This document shows, one piece after another, positions 1 to 10,754 of a DNA stretch of 64,000 bases (positions are counted from its first letter, which is position 1; every line of letters starts with the position of its first letter). Source of the stretch: Aquibaculum arenosum (GTDB lineage Bacteria; Pseudomonadota; Alphaproteobacteria; Kiloniellales; DSM-21159); assembly GCF_029222965.1 (NCBI RefSeq), contig NZ_JARHUD010000010.1:1-64000 (forward strand), read 5' to 3'. Under the pieces are notes generated by a model. That model made no database searches and was not told the DNA's origin. It was given only the letters and a program-made list of their open reading frames with translations. The translations under genes and the position numbers were made by a program.

Positions 1-24
1 GCTCTTACGTTCAATTCTGGTCAT
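1..24 (-). CDS. Start of a gene truncated by the window edge (first 8 codons)
   Basis: On the minus strand an ATG at 22-24 opens a frame reading M-T-R-I-E-R-K-S and running off the left edge. Its start is supported by a strong Shine-Dalgarno (AGGAGGGG, about 8 nt upstream). An alternative ATG 5 nt further upstream meets a stop at once, which favours this start. The product cannot be identified from eight residues. It lies downstream of the Na/Pi cotransporter gene on the same strand, separated by about 220 bp, so it probably has its own promoter. Confidence 0.6.
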
Positions 25-241
25 GGCATGCACCCCTCCTGAGGGTCCGGTGAGTTTCACATCACCAGCGTGCCATGACCGCTGAAACCGTCACCGCTTT
101 TGCTGAAAATTCAGTACACGATCGGCATTTGACCACTTCAGTGCAGCGCGAGATCAGCAGGGGCCACCCGCTTCTATTGTGGCACAGGATGTGCAACAGC
201 CGAGAGATGCGGCGCGCCATTCCGCCCTCTCCCGTGCCCTC
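25..241. other. Intergenic segment upstream of the truncated gene
   Basis: About 217 bp with no supported gene. It must hold the leader of the truncated minus-strand gene, including its AGGAGGGG ribosome binding site. A short dyad, CTGAA-AA-TTCAG at 103-114, sits in the only AT-rich patch and could be part of an operator. I could not recognise a confident -35/-10 pair, nor a terminator for the Na/Pi gene ending at 242. Confidence 0.3.
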
Positions 242-1909
242 TTACGCTCCCGTCGATTCCACCCGCTTGCGCAGCCGGCTGCCGCGCAGTTCTCCCTCGG
301 CTTCCAGAATGGGATAGGCGACGGCAGAGAGGTGGGAGTTGATACGCTTCAGGTCCCGCAGCACATCCAGGTGCAGGGCGGAGGTCTCGATGGTTTCGGG
401 GCGCCCGCTGCGCAGCCGCTCCATGTGTGCCTCCGCTGCGGCACGCTCCTGATCGCGGATCTTCTCCTTCTGCACCACCAGGCTGCGCGCCATATCGACA
501 TCGCGGGTGACGAAGACGGCTACAGCGAGTTGCATCTGTTCGCTTACCCGGCTGTGCAGGGCCACGAGTTCGCGCCAGCCGGCTTCCGAAAAGGCCACCT
601 TGCGCTTCTGCCGCTTGGCTGCCAGTTCCAGCAGCCCCTTGTCGATCACGTCGCCGATGTGTTCGAGGTTGGTGGTGAAGGTGATCAGGTCGAAGGCCTG
701 ACGACTCTCCTCTTCGGTCAGCGGCTCCCGGCTCATGCGCGAGAGGTAGAGCTTGATCGCCTCGTGCAGGCGATCCACCCGGTTGTCGAGGGCTCGAAGC
801 TCCGCGATCCGCTTGGGATCGTCGGCGCGGAATGCCTCGATGGTCTCCGCCAGCATGGTTTCCACCACGTCCGCAACCCGCAGCGCCTCGCGCGTCGCGC
901 AGGCCAGGGCCATGGCCGGGCGGTCGAGCAGACTGTCGTCCAGGTGTCGCGGCTGGTCGTCGGCCTCACCCTCCTCACGCGCCGGCAAGACCTTCTGCAG
1001 CAGCCGCGCCGCAAACCCGGTCAGCGGCAGGAAAACCAGCAGCAGGGCAAAGTTGAAAGCAGTGTGGAAGTTCGCCAGCAGGCGGGCAGGGTCGGCCTCG
1101 AACTGGCCCAGAAGTTCTGCCAGAAGGCCGGCAAAAGGCAGGACCGCCAACGCCCCCAGCGCGCGGAAGCCCAGATTGCCCAAGGTGACGAGCCGCCCAT
1201 CGCGCGACTCTCCCAGAGTCAGCACGAAGGGCACCAGGCCGGCGCCGACGTTGGCGCCGAGGATCAACGCCAAACCGAGGCCGCTGGGCAAAACGCCGCC
1301 GGCAGCGAGCGACACGATCAGCAGCACCATCGCGACACTGGAGTGCGCCAGCCAGGTCAGCAGCGCCGCCAAGATCATCGCCAGCAGCGGCTCGCCGGCC
1401 AAGGCTGTCAGCACCGTTCGCAACACCTCGCTTTCGCGCAGCGGCTCGGAGGCGCCGACGATCAATCCCAATGCGAGGATCATCAGGCCAAGCCCGATGG
1501 ACACCCGCCCCATCTGCCGCGATTTCGGGCTGCGGGTCAGCATGAAGAGCGCCACGCCGATGACCAACAGCGCCGGCGCCACCGCCCGCAAATCGAAGGA
1601 CAAGACCTGCACCACCAGCGTCGAGCCCAGATCCGCGCCCAGCATCACTGCCAGCGCCGGCGTCAGCGCGATCAGACCGCGACTGGCGAAGGAGACCAGG
1701 AGCAGCGCTGTGGCGGTGGAGGATTGCAGCACCGCCGCAGAGGCGACGCCCGCCGCCGCGGCCTTGATCGGACCACCAGTGGCCCGGGCCAGAACCTGGC
1801 GCAAGCTGCCGCCGTAGGCGCGCAGGATCCCCGTGCGCACCATCCGCGTCGCCCAGAGCAGGAGGGCGGCGCCGCCGAGCAGCTCGAGTAACAGGGCCTG
1901 GGCCGACAT
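242..1909 (-). CDS. Na/Pi cotransporter family protein with C-terminal PhoU-like domain
   Basis: Predicted inner-membrane sodium-phosphate cotransporter of the NptA/YjbB type, 555 residues. The two inverted Na/Pi repeats are visible: QSSTAT at 62-67 followed by a GADLGST loop at 91-97, and the matching AHSSVA at 189-194 with GANVGAG at 219-225. About eight hydrophobic segments fill residues 1-300. From about residue 330 the protein is soluble and helical, with spaced acidic residues as in PhoU domains, which are thought to regulate phosphate flux. The ATG at 1907-1909 is the natural start. In YjbB relatives the activity is phosphate export. Direction and substrate cannot be told from sequence. 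Inorganic pyrophosphatase, the next gene upstream on the same strand, also produces phosphate, a plausible but unproven link. Confidence 0.9.
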   Translation of the reverse strand: MSAQALLLELLGGAALLLWATRMVRTGILRAYGGSLRQVLARATGGPIKAAAAGVASAAVLQSSTATALLLVSFASRGLIALTPALAVMLGADLGSTLVVQVLSFDLRAVAPALLVIGVALFMLTRSPKSRQMGRVSIGLGLMILALGLIVGASEPLRESEVLRTVLTALAGEPLLAMILAALLTWLAHSSVAMVLLIVSLAAGGVLPSGLGLALILGANVGAGLVPFVLTLGESRDGRLVTLGNLGFRALGALAVLPFAGLLAELLGQFEADPARLLANFHTAFNFALLLVFLPLTGFAARLLQKVLPAREEGEADDQPRHLDDSLLDRPAMALACATREALRVADVVETMLAETIEAFRADDPKRIAELRALDNRVDRLHEAIKLYLSRMSREPLTEEESRQAFDLITFTTNLEHIGDVIDKGLLELAAKRQKRKVAFSEAGWRELVALHSRVSEQMQLAVAVFVTRDVDMARSLVVQKEKIRDQERAAAEAHMERLRSGRPETIETSALHLDVLRDLKRINSHLSAVAYPILEAEGELRGSRLRKRVESTGA

Positions 1910-2008
1910 CGCTTAACTCACTCCCTCGCGCGCCAGAGGCGCCGACGCAGCTTCGCTTCCGCCCAAGGTCTCGACCAGACGGCGCGCAGCGCGCAGTTCA
2001 ACGAAGAA

Positions 2009-2030
2009 CGCCGCCGGAAAACCGGCGGCG
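2009..2030 (-). terminator. GC hairpin downstream of ppa, probable terminator
   Basis: A perfect 9-bp stem, CGCCGCCGG paired with CCGGCGGCG around a four-base loop, lies 38 bp past the ppa stop. Read on the minus strand it is followed by TTCTTCGTT, a weak U-rich tail. Position and strength fit a terminator for ppa, but the tail is imperfect. Confidence 0.5.
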
Positions 2031-2067
2031 CTCCCATGGTGGCACGAAGGCTGCGAGGCTGCGAGAA

Positions 2068-2619
2068 TTATTCGGCGGCCGCGGCCGCGTTCTTCTCGCT
2101 CTCGCGCTTCACGGCGCGCTCAATCATCTTGAACGCCTCGATCGGGTCGCCCCAGCGCTTGATCTCGACCCACTTCCCGCTCTCCAAGTCCTTGTAGTGC
2201 TTAAAGAAGTGCGCGATCTGGTCGATCAGGATCTTGGGCAGTTCGCGATAGCTGGTGATCTCGCTGTAGTAGGGATGAAGGCTGTCGACCGGCACCGCGA
2301 GCACCTTCTCGTCCTCTCCCTTCTCGTCCTCCATCACCAGAACGCCCACCGGGCGCGCCTTGACCACCGCGCCGGGCACAATGGAATGACGGGCCAGCAC
2401 CAGCACGTCCACTGGATCGCCATCGTCGGACAGGGTGTGCGGCACAAAGCCGTAGTTGCAGGGGTAATGCATCGCTGTGTGCAGGAAACGGTCGACGAAC
2501 AGCGCGCCGGACGCCTTGTCGAGCTCATACTTCACCGGTGCGCTGCCCACCGGAACTTCGATGATTACGTTGAGCTCGAATGGCGGATTGTCGCCGACTG
2601 GAATCCTGTCGATCAGCAT
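2068..2619 (-). CDS. ppa: Inorganic pyrophosphatase
   Basis: Cytosolic family I pyrophosphatase, which hydrolyses the PPi released by nucleic acid, protein and cofactor synthesis to two phosphates with Mg2+. The protein is 183 residues, close to the usual bacterial length of about 175-180. The signature metal-binding motif D-G-D-P-V-D is at 66-71, preceded by the conserved YGFVPHT segment. The chosen ATG at 2617-2619 has an AGGAGAGG ribosome binding site 6 nt upstream; the longer upstream reading lacks one. A short alanine-rich tail ends the protein. The gene stands alone, upstream of the Na/Pi gene on the same strand with a hairpin between them. Confidence 0.97.
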   Translation of the reverse strand: MLIDRIPVGDNPPFELNVIIEVPVGSAPVKYELDKASGALFVDRFLHTAMHYPCNYGFVPHTLSDDGDPVDVLVLARHSIVPGAVVKARPVGVLVMEDEKGEDEKVLAVPVDSLHPYYSEITSYRELPKILIDQIAHFFKHYKDLESGKWVEIKRWGDPIEAFKMIERAVKRESEKNAAAAAE

Positions 2620-2729
2620 TAGAAACCTCTCCTGCGGGTAAACGCCGCCATCCTGCACCGAGGCAGCGTCTGGTCAAGTGGCAATGTTGCAGTGCAATAA
2701 ATCAATAAAGGAGCGATGATCGCCTTGCG

Positions 2730-4613
2730 TCAGATCAAGCCGCGCTCCATGAAACCCGAAAGCCGGCGCGCAAAAGCGGCTGGATCGAGCGGTGGCTCGC
2801 CTTCCAGAATGCGCGCTTGGTCCAGCAGAAGCTGTGCTGCTTCGCCCATGCTGTCCTTGCCGTTGGCTCCGGCCTTCACCTCTTCCGCCAGGCGGCGAAT
2901 CAGCGCATGGCCCGGATTGATCTCCAGCACCCGCGGCGCGTCCGCCGGAGCGCGCTGACTGTGCCGCAGAATGCGGGCCAGGTGCAGGTCCATGTCCCCG
3001 TCATCGGCCACGAGGCACACGGGGCTGCTGGTCAGCCGCTTGGAGGCCCGCACGTCCTTCACCGTTTCGCCCAGCGCCGTCTTCAGCCAGGCGACGAGCG
3101 TGGCCAGTTCGCTGCCCTCCAGCGACTCCTGCTCGTCCTTTTCCTCCTCGTCGCTCGCTTCGGCTTCGATCGTATCGAGATCGGCGCCAGCACGGGTCAC
3201 GGACTGGAAGCCCTTTCCCTCATACTCGCCCGCCGCAGAGAGCCAGAAGTCGTCGATGGGATCGGTCAGCAGCAGCACCTCGATGCCCTTGGCGGCGAAG
3301 CCTTCGAGCTGCGGACTGCGCCGCAGGGCCTCGATATCGTCGCCGGTGATGACGTAGATCTTTTCTTGGCCCGGCCGCATGCGCGCAATGTAGTCCGCCA
3401 GGCTGGTCCAACCCTCAGACTTGGTCGAGCGGAAGCGCGCCAGGGTCAGAAGCTTGTCGCGCTGGCCGGCATCTTCGTAGAGACCTTCCTTGAGAACCGC
3501 TCCGAAGATCTCCCAGAAGCGCTCATAGTCGGCGGGATCCTTCTCGGCGCGACTTTCAAGTTCACCCAGCACCCGCTTGACCAGGGCCGATTTCATCCGC
3601 CCCAGCACCGGGCTGTGCTGCAGCGTTTCGCGGCTGACGTTGAGCGGCAGGTCCTCGGAGTCGATCACGCCGCGCAGGAAGCGCAGGTAGGATGGCACGA
3701 GGCTTTCCACGCCCTCGGCGATGAAGACGCGTTTGACGTAGAGCTTGACTCCGTGACGGCGCTGCGGATCGAAGAGGTCCCATGGCGCCGTGCCGGGCAC
3801 ATAAAGCAGACCGGCATATTCCATCACCCCTTCCGCCTTGAAGTGGAGCCAGCCCCAGGGCTCGTCGAAGGCATGGGCGACGTGGTGGTAGAATTCCTTG
3901 TACTGCTCTTCGGTGATTTCACTCTTCGGCCGGGTCCAGAGCGCCCCTTCGGCGTTGAGGCGTTCCGGCTCGCCCTCACCGCGCAGTCGCACCGGCACCG
4001 CCAGATGGTCGGAGTAGGTCTGGACGATCTGGCGCAGCCGCTGCGCCTCCAGGAACTCGCGCGCATCCTCTTTGAGGTGAAGCTCGATGCGTGTGCCGCG
4101 CGCCGGCGCGCTATCGCTCTCCGTCAGGGTGAAACCGCTGCGTCCGTCGGATTCCCAGCGCCATCCCTGCGCTTCACCGGCCTTTCGGGTTTCCACCACG
4201 ACGCGGTCGGCCACCATGAAGGCGGAATAGAAACCGACACCGAACTGGCCGATGAGATCCACATCGCCCTTCTTCTCGCCCAGTTCCTCCAGGAAACGGG
4301 CGGTGCCGGAGCGCGCAATGGTGCCGAGATTGGACACCAGATCGTCGCGGTTCATGCCGATGCCGTTGTCGATGACCGTGAGCGTCGCGGCAGCGCTATC
4401 CGGCTGCAGATCGACGGCCAACTCGGCATCGCCGGCCAACAGCTCTGCCTGCGTCAGCGCGGCATAGCGCAAGCGATCGCATGCATCGGAGGCGTTGGAG
4501 ACCAGTTCACGCAGGAAAACTTCCCGCTTTGCGTAGAGCGCATTGGCAACGATGTCGATCAGGCGGCTGACTTCGGCCTGGAACGGCAGGGTTTCGGGCG
4601 CGGATTCCGTCAT
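2730..4613 (-). CDS. htpG: Molecular chaperone HtpG (Hsp90)
   Basis: ATP-dependent cytosolic Hsp90 chaperone, 627 residues, the normal bacterial length. The N-terminal GHKL ATPase domain shows its diagnostic motifs: SNASDACDRLR at about 39-49 (containing the catalytic Glu-Asn region), DNGIGM at about 82-87 and GQFGVGFYSAF at about 122-132. The middle domain includes the catalytic-loop Arg region near RETLQHSP, and the C-terminal dimerisation domain follows an acidic linker rich in D and E. The ATG at 4611-4613 gives the expected MTESAPETLPFQAEV-type N-terminus. It diverges from the helicase gene starting at 4773, leaving about 160 bp that must hold both promoters. Confidence 0.97.
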   Translation of the reverse strand: MTESAPETLPFQAEVSRLIDIVANALYAKREVFLRELVSNASDACDRLRYAALTQAELLAGDAELAVDLQPDSAAATLTVIDNGIGMNRDDLVSNLGTIARSGTARFLEELGEKKGDVDLIGQFGVGFYSAFMVADRVVVETRKAGEAQGWRWESDGRSGFTLTESDSAPARGTRIELHLKEDAREFLEAQRLRQIVQTYSDHLAVPVRLRGEGEPERLNAEGALWTRPKSEITEEQYKEFYHHVAHAFDEPWGWLHFKAEGVMEYAGLLYVPGTAPWDLFDPQRRHGVKLYVKRVFIAEGVESLVPSYLRFLRGVIDSEDLPLNVSRETLQHSPVLGRMKSALVKRVLGELESRAEKDPADYERFWEIFGAVLKEGLYEDAGQRDKLLTLARFRSTKSEGWTSLADYIARMRPGQEKIYVITGDDIEALRRSPQLEGFAAKGIEVLLLTDPIDDFWLSAAGEYEGKGFQSVTRAGADLDTIEAEASDEEEKDEQESLEGSELATLVAWLKTALGETVKDVRASKRLTSSPVCLVADDGDMDLHLARILRHSQRAPADAPRVLEINPGHALIRRLAEEVKAGANGKDSMGEAAQLLLDQARILEGEPPLDPAAFARRLSGFMERGLI

Positions 4614-4772
4614 CTTCTTCAACAAAGCCCCGCTGGTGGTGGAACGTCGGCTGCAGAAACCTGCAGGCGCGCCTGATATGAGCAAAGGCGGCGCGCCCTG
4701 CAAGTCTCCAATAACGCATTGCTGCCGGCTCTGCCCTTGCACCGGCACCCTCAGCGGACGATCTTCACGGCT

Positions 4773-7343
<2,571 letters not shown>

Positions 7344-7350
7344 TAGCGTG

Positions 7351-7743
7351 ATGAGCAGCGGCGAGGGCGACTTCCTGCGTCTCGACAAGTGGCTGGTCTT
7401 CGCGCGCTTCTGCAAGACCCGCAGCGTGGCCGGAGCGCTGGTGGAATCTGGCCGGCTGCGCATCGCCGGCAGCGTGGTCAGCAAGCCGCATTACAAGCTG
7501 CGCGTCGGCGAGGTGCTCACCTTCCCTCAGGGCGACTACGTGCGGGTGATCAAAGTCCTCTCGCTGCCGTCCCGGCGCGGACCGGCGAACGAAGCGCAAG
7601 CCTGCTACGAAGATCTCCATCCAACGGCCGACCAGGTGCCCTTGCCGCGCGGGCGAAAGGCAAAAGCGGGTGAGCGCGAGCCCGGCAGTGGACGCCCCAC
7701 CAAACGGGACAGGCGCGAGATCGAGCGCTTCAAGGGTGGTTGA
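7351..7743 (+). CDS. S4-domain RNA-binding protein, Hsp15-like
   Basis: A 130-residue protein with an N-terminal S4 fold (about residues 8-70, starting FLRLDKWLVFARFCKTRS) like that of Hsp15, which binds stalled 50S subunits carrying nascent chain. After the S4 domain the sequence is basic and low in complexity, with many K, R, G and E residues. A GTG directly precedes the chosen ATG at 7351; either could be used. It starts 7 bp after the stop of the SUV3-like helicase and is probably translated from the same mRNA. That pairing recurs in alphaproteobacteria. Exact function is inferred from the fold only. Confidence 0.85.
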   Translation: MSSGEGDFLRLDKWLVFARFCKTRSVAGALVESGRLRIAGSVVSKPHYKLRVGEVLTFPQGDYVRVIKVLSLPSRRGPANEAQACYEDLHPTADQVPLPRGRKAKAGEREPGSGRPTKRDRREIERFKGG

Positions 7744-7766
7744 AGCGGCGCGGGCAAGTCGCTCGT

Positions 7767-8417
7767 CTACGCCGGCTCCACGCGCCAGACCGAGGCGTTG
7801 CGCAGGTCGCTATCCTCGATGGCCTTGGTGGTGGGAACGGCATAGTGCGCCACGCGGGTGAGGCCCGAGCGTGGCGTGTAGGTACGCTGGGGATCGCCCA
7901 GGTAGACCGCTGCGCCGCGCGCGGCCAGGCTCTGCAACCAGCGAAAGGCCTGCTCGGCCAGCGGCTGCTCGTAGCAGATGTCGCCCGCCAGCACGATCTC
8001 CCAATCGCCTGCCTCATCCAGCGGATCGCGGTCCAGCAACCCAAGCTGCACGCCGTTGAGCCCGGCATTGAGATGAATCGCGGCTATGGCAAAGGGATCG
8101 ATGTCGCAGGCCATCACCTCCGCAGCGCCCGCCATCGCCGCTGCGATCGCCACAAGGCCGCTGCCGGAGCCGAAGTCGAACACCCGCTTCCCGCGCACCT
8201 CTTCTGGATGATCCAGGATCCAGCGCGCGAGCGCCTGGCCACCGGCCCAGGCAAAGGCCCAGTAGGGCGGCGGCAGCCCCATGCGTTCCAGTTCATCCTC
8301 GCTGGCCTGCCACAGCGGTAACGCTTCACTGGCCTGATACAGGGCAATCTCGGGAACGAGCGCCGGGCGCTCGGGCAGTGTATTGCGTCGGACAAAATCC
8401 GCCGCGTCCTTGTTCAC
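7767..8417 (-). CDS. Class I SAM-dependent protein methyltransferase (ETF-beta lysine methyltransferase-like)
   Basis: A 216-residue Rossmann-fold methyltransferase. The SAM-binding glycine motif FDFGSGSGLVA is at 80-90 and the acidic ribose-binding DIDP at 105-108. The post-II motif AGDICYE at 144-150 and a later GDPQR at 174-178 resemble METTL20/Nnt1-type lysine methyltransferases. A bacterial METTL20 relative methylates electron transfer flavoprotein beta, so that substrate is a reasonable guess rather than a demonstrated one; annotation pipelines often label this group ribosomal L11 methyltransferase. The start is a GTG overlapping the ubiA stop by 4 bp (GTGA), indicating translational coupling. 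It converges with the S4 gene, leaving 23 bp. Confidence 0.75.
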   Translation of the reverse strand: MNKDAADFVRRNTLPERPALVPEIALYQASEALPLWQASEDELERMGLPPPYWAFAWAGGQALARWILDHPEEVRGKRVFDFGSGSGLVAIAAAMAGAAEVMACDIDPFAIAAIHLNAGLNGVQLGLLDRDPLDEAGDWEIVLAGDICYEQPLAEQAFRWLQSLAARGAAVYLGDPQRTYTPRSGLTRVAHYAVPTTKAIEDSDLRNASVWRVEPA

Positions 8418-9352
8418 GCCCCGAGGACCGGTGAAGCCGCCAGCAGGCCGGCCAGGAACAGCCAGCCGACGAAGCGGTTGCTGCGGAAGCGCAGCAGGCA
8501 GTTGGCTGGGTCATTGATGTCCAGGCTGCCGACCTGCCAGGCAAAGTGTGCCGCCACCGCCGCGAGACCGAGGTATGCCGGCCAGGCTGCCCCTGCCAGC
8601 CAGCAGGCCGCGGTGAAGAATGACAGCGCCACGAGATAGAAGGCCGCCGTCCAGGGCCGGGTCCGCTCTTCCAGCCAGAGCGCACTCGATTTTACGCCGA
8701 TCAGCGCGTCGTCGTCCTTGTCCTGATGGGCGTAGATCGTGTCGTAGCCCAGGGTCCAGAAGAAGCCGCCGGCATAGAGCAGCAGCGCGGGCCAGGCCAG
8801 GGAATCGGTCACCGCTGCCCAGCCCATGAGTGCGCCCCAATTGAAGGTAAGACCCAGCCAGGCCTGGGGCCACCAGGTGATGCGCTTCATCAAGGGATAG
8901 GGGAAGACGAGCGCCAGGGAGGCCACCCCGAGCCAGATCGCCGTTGGCGTGAGCTGCAGGAGAATGAGCAAGCCGAGACCCAGCAACGCCGCCAGGAAGA
9001 TTACTGCCTGGCGCACCGAGATCTCGCCCGAGGGTATGGGACGCGTGGCGGTGCGCGCCACCCGACCGTCGAAATCCCGGTCCAGGATGTCGTTTACCGT
9101 GCAGCCGGCCGCGCGCATGATCACCGCACCCAGGGCAAACAACAAATAGAGCGCCGGGTCCGGGCTGCGCCCCATTGCCAGTTCCGCCAGCGCGATCGAC
9201 CAAAGGCAGGGCGAGAGCAGCAGCCAGGTGCCGATGGGACGGTCCAGGCGCGCCAATCGAATGTAGGGGCCTGCACGGCGCGGCGAGAGCGCGTGCAGCA
9301 GGTCGTCGGCGCGAATATCGCTCAATGCGCGGCGGCGTGTCGTCTTGCTCAT
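8414..9352 (-). CDS. ubiA: 4-hydroxybenzoate polyprenyltransferase (ubiquinone biosynthesis)
   Basis: Integral membrane prenyltransferase that attaches the polyprenyl tail to 4-hydroxybenzoate in ubiquinone synthesis. The protein is 312 residues with about eight to nine hydrophobic helices. The first Asp-rich motif NDILDRDFD is at 87-95, followed by the RPIPSG segment typical of UbiA. The second Asp-rich motif, YDTIYAHQDKDDD, is near 204-216. Both bind Mg-diphosphate. The ATG at 9350-9352 is preferred over longer readings because it leaves a normal-sized N-terminus. The downstream methyltransferase overlaps its stop. ubiA diverges from rsmE, whose start is about 70 bp away. Its product serves complex I, encoded elsewhere in this window. 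Confidence 0.95.
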   Translation of the reverse strand: MSKTTRRRALSDIRADDLLHALSPRRAGPYIRLARLDRPIGTWLLLSPCLWSIALAELAMGRSPDPALYLLFALGAVIMRAAGCTVNDILDRDFDGRVARTATRPIPSGEISVRQAVIFLAALLGLGLLILLQLTPTAIWLGVASLALVFPYPLMKRITWWPQAWLGLTFNWGALMGWAAVTDSLAWPALLLYAGGFFWTLGYDTIYAHQDKDDDALIGVKSSALWLEERTRPWTAAFYLVALSFFTAACWLAGAAWPAYLGLAAVAAHFAWQVGSLDINDPANCLLRFRSNRFVGWLFLAGLLAASPVLGA

Positions 9353-9422
9353 GGGCCGCAGTCTGTCTGCAGCGGCGCTGCGGCTCAAGCGGGACTTGAC
9401 CGCCCAAGGGGCGGAAGGCCCT

Positions 9423-10181
9423 ATGCCGGCCATGACTGCGATGAAACCGGCCACACGCCTCTACAGCGAAGACGATTTGAGCGAAGGGAGCGACATCCTT
9501 CTCTCGAAGCCCCAGGCACACCTTCTCAAGACAGTGCTGCGTCTGGACCCCGGCGCTGCGGTCCTGCTGTTCAATGGCCGCGACGGGGAATGGCTGGCCG
9601 TCATCGAAGAGTTGGACAAGAAGCGCGGCAGGCTGCGGCTGGAGCGGCAAACCCGGGCGCAAACGACGGACCCGGACATCTGGCTGGCCTTCGCACCGAT
9701 CAAGTCCGCGCGGATCGACTGGCTGGCGGAAAAGGCCAGTGAACTCGGCGCAATGCGCCTGCTGCCGGTCAAGACGCGCCGCACGGTGGTCGACCGCGTG
9801 AACTGCGAACGGCTGCAGGCCAATGCACGCGAGGCAGCCGAACAGTGCGAACGCTTGAGCCTGCCTCAGGTGGAAGCGCCCTGCTCCCTCGCCGAGTTGC
9901 TGACGCAATGGCCGGCTGAGCGGCCCTTGTTGCTGGCCGACGAAGGTGGCAGCGGTGCTCCCCTGCCCGCCGCGCTGAAGAGCATCTCCCCACCCCTCGG
10001 TCTGCTGGTCGGGCCGGAAGGCGGCTTCACGCCGGAGGAGCGCGAGATGCTGCTGCAAAGCCCGGCGGTCACACCCGTCTCGCTGGGACCGCGTATCCTG
10101 CGCGCCGAAACGGCGGCGCTGGCTTTCCTGGCGGTGGTTCAGGCCCTGGTCGGTGACGGCGCGCAGCCGCCGCGGCAATGA
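9423..10181 (+). CDS. rsmE: 16S rRNA (uracil-1498-N3)-methyltransferase
   Basis: SPOUT-class methyltransferase that makes m3U1498 in the decoding region of 16S rRNA; 252 residues, the usual size. The N-terminal PUA-like domain begins TRLYSEDDL, and the C-terminal trefoil knot shows GLLVGPEGGFTPEE followed by SLGPRILRAETAALAFL, the SAM-binding signature of the family. Three closely spaced ATGs (9423, 9432, 9441) compete; the first is chosen because GGAAGG lies 4 nt upstream of it. It diverges from ubiA and converges on the atp operon with a shared hairpin terminator. Confidence 0.95.
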   Translation: MPAMTAMKPATRLYSEDDLSEGSDILLSKPQAHLLKTVLRLDPGAAVLLFNGRDGEWLAVIEELDKKRGRLRLERQTRAQTTDPDIWLAFAPIKSARIDWLAEKASELGAMRLLPVKTRRTVVDRVNCERLQANAREAAEQCERLSLPQVEAPCSLAELLTQWPAERPLLLADEGGSGAPLPAALKSISPPLGLLVGPEGGFTPEEREMLLQSPAVTPVSLGPRILRAETAALAFLAVVQALVGDGAQPPRQ

Positions 10182-10208
10182 CAGAGCGCCGTTGCTTCGC
10201 CAGAACCT

Positions 10209-10257
10209 CAAAAGAAAAAGACACCAAACCCGGGCGGGTGGTGCCTTTCTCTAAAAA
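10209..10257. terminator. Bidirectional terminator between rsmE and the atp operon
   Basis: Between two convergent genes a GC-rich hairpin pairs CACC(AA)ACCCG with CGGGTGGTG around 10222-10242. On the minus strand it is followed by TTTTTCTTTT, a good U tract for the end of the atp operon. On the plus strand it is followed by a weaker CCTTTCTCT, serving rsmE. Confidence 0.75.
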
Positions 10258-10271
10258 ACCTGCTGAGAAGG

Positions 10272-10754
10272 TCAGTTCAGCTTGCGGCCAACCTCGTTGA
10301 TCGAGCTATCGGTCAGCGCTGCCTGGCGCGATTCGTCGAGGTTGCTGGCGATCAGCCGACCAGCCGCAGCCACTGCCAACTCGGCGGCCTGCTGGCGCAG
10401 CTGCGCCTCGGCGTTCTTGCGCGCCTGAGCGATCTTGTCCATGGCCAGCTGCTCGCGCCGGCGAATGGTCGCCTCCAGCTCATGCTCGGCCGCATCGCGC
10501 AAGGACTTGGCTTCGGAGCGCGCAGCTTCGACGATCTCCTCGGCATCCTTGAGAGCCTCGCGCTGGCGGCGCTTGTGATCTGCCAGCATCTTCTGAGCCT
10601 CTTCGCGCAGGGCCTGTGCCTCTTCCAGCTCCTTGCGGATCCGCTCGGAACGAGCGTCCAGCTTGGCCAGGGTCGGCGCCAGCCCCATCTTCACGGCAAT
10701 CACCAGGAAGATGATCAGCGACACCGTGATCCAGAAGTATTCGCTACCGAACAT
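10272..10754 (-). CDS. atpF: F0F1 ATP synthase subunit b
   Basis: Peripheral stalk subunit of the proton ATP synthase, 160 residues. One N-terminal transmembrane helix (about residues 5-28, FWITVSLIIFLVIAVKMGL) is followed by a long charged coiled coil running nearly to the C-terminus, as expected for subunit b, which links F0 subunit a to F1 delta/alpha. The start overlaps the stop of the preceding b' gene by one base (TGATG), implying translational coupling. It is the last gene of the F0 operon. Phototrophic and many other alphaproteobacteria carry both b and b' instead of a b homodimer. Confidence 0.95.
   Translation of the reverse strand: MFGSEYFWITVSLIIFLVIAVKMGLAPTLAKLDARSERIRKELEEAQALREEAQKMLADHKRRQREALKDAEEIVEAARSEAKSLRDAAEHELEATIRRREQLAMDKIAQARKNAEAQLRQQAAELAVAAAGRLIASNLDESRQAALTDSSINEVGRKLN

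Noticed and set aside
179-1891. Long plus-strand frame over the Na/Pi gene
   Set aside because: It is antisense to a clear membrane protein, is rich in Gln/Arg/His and matches no domain; typical of GC-rich shadow frames. The same applies to plus frames at 2817-4676, 14944-17196, 46712-48463, 51551-52441 and 52965-55046.
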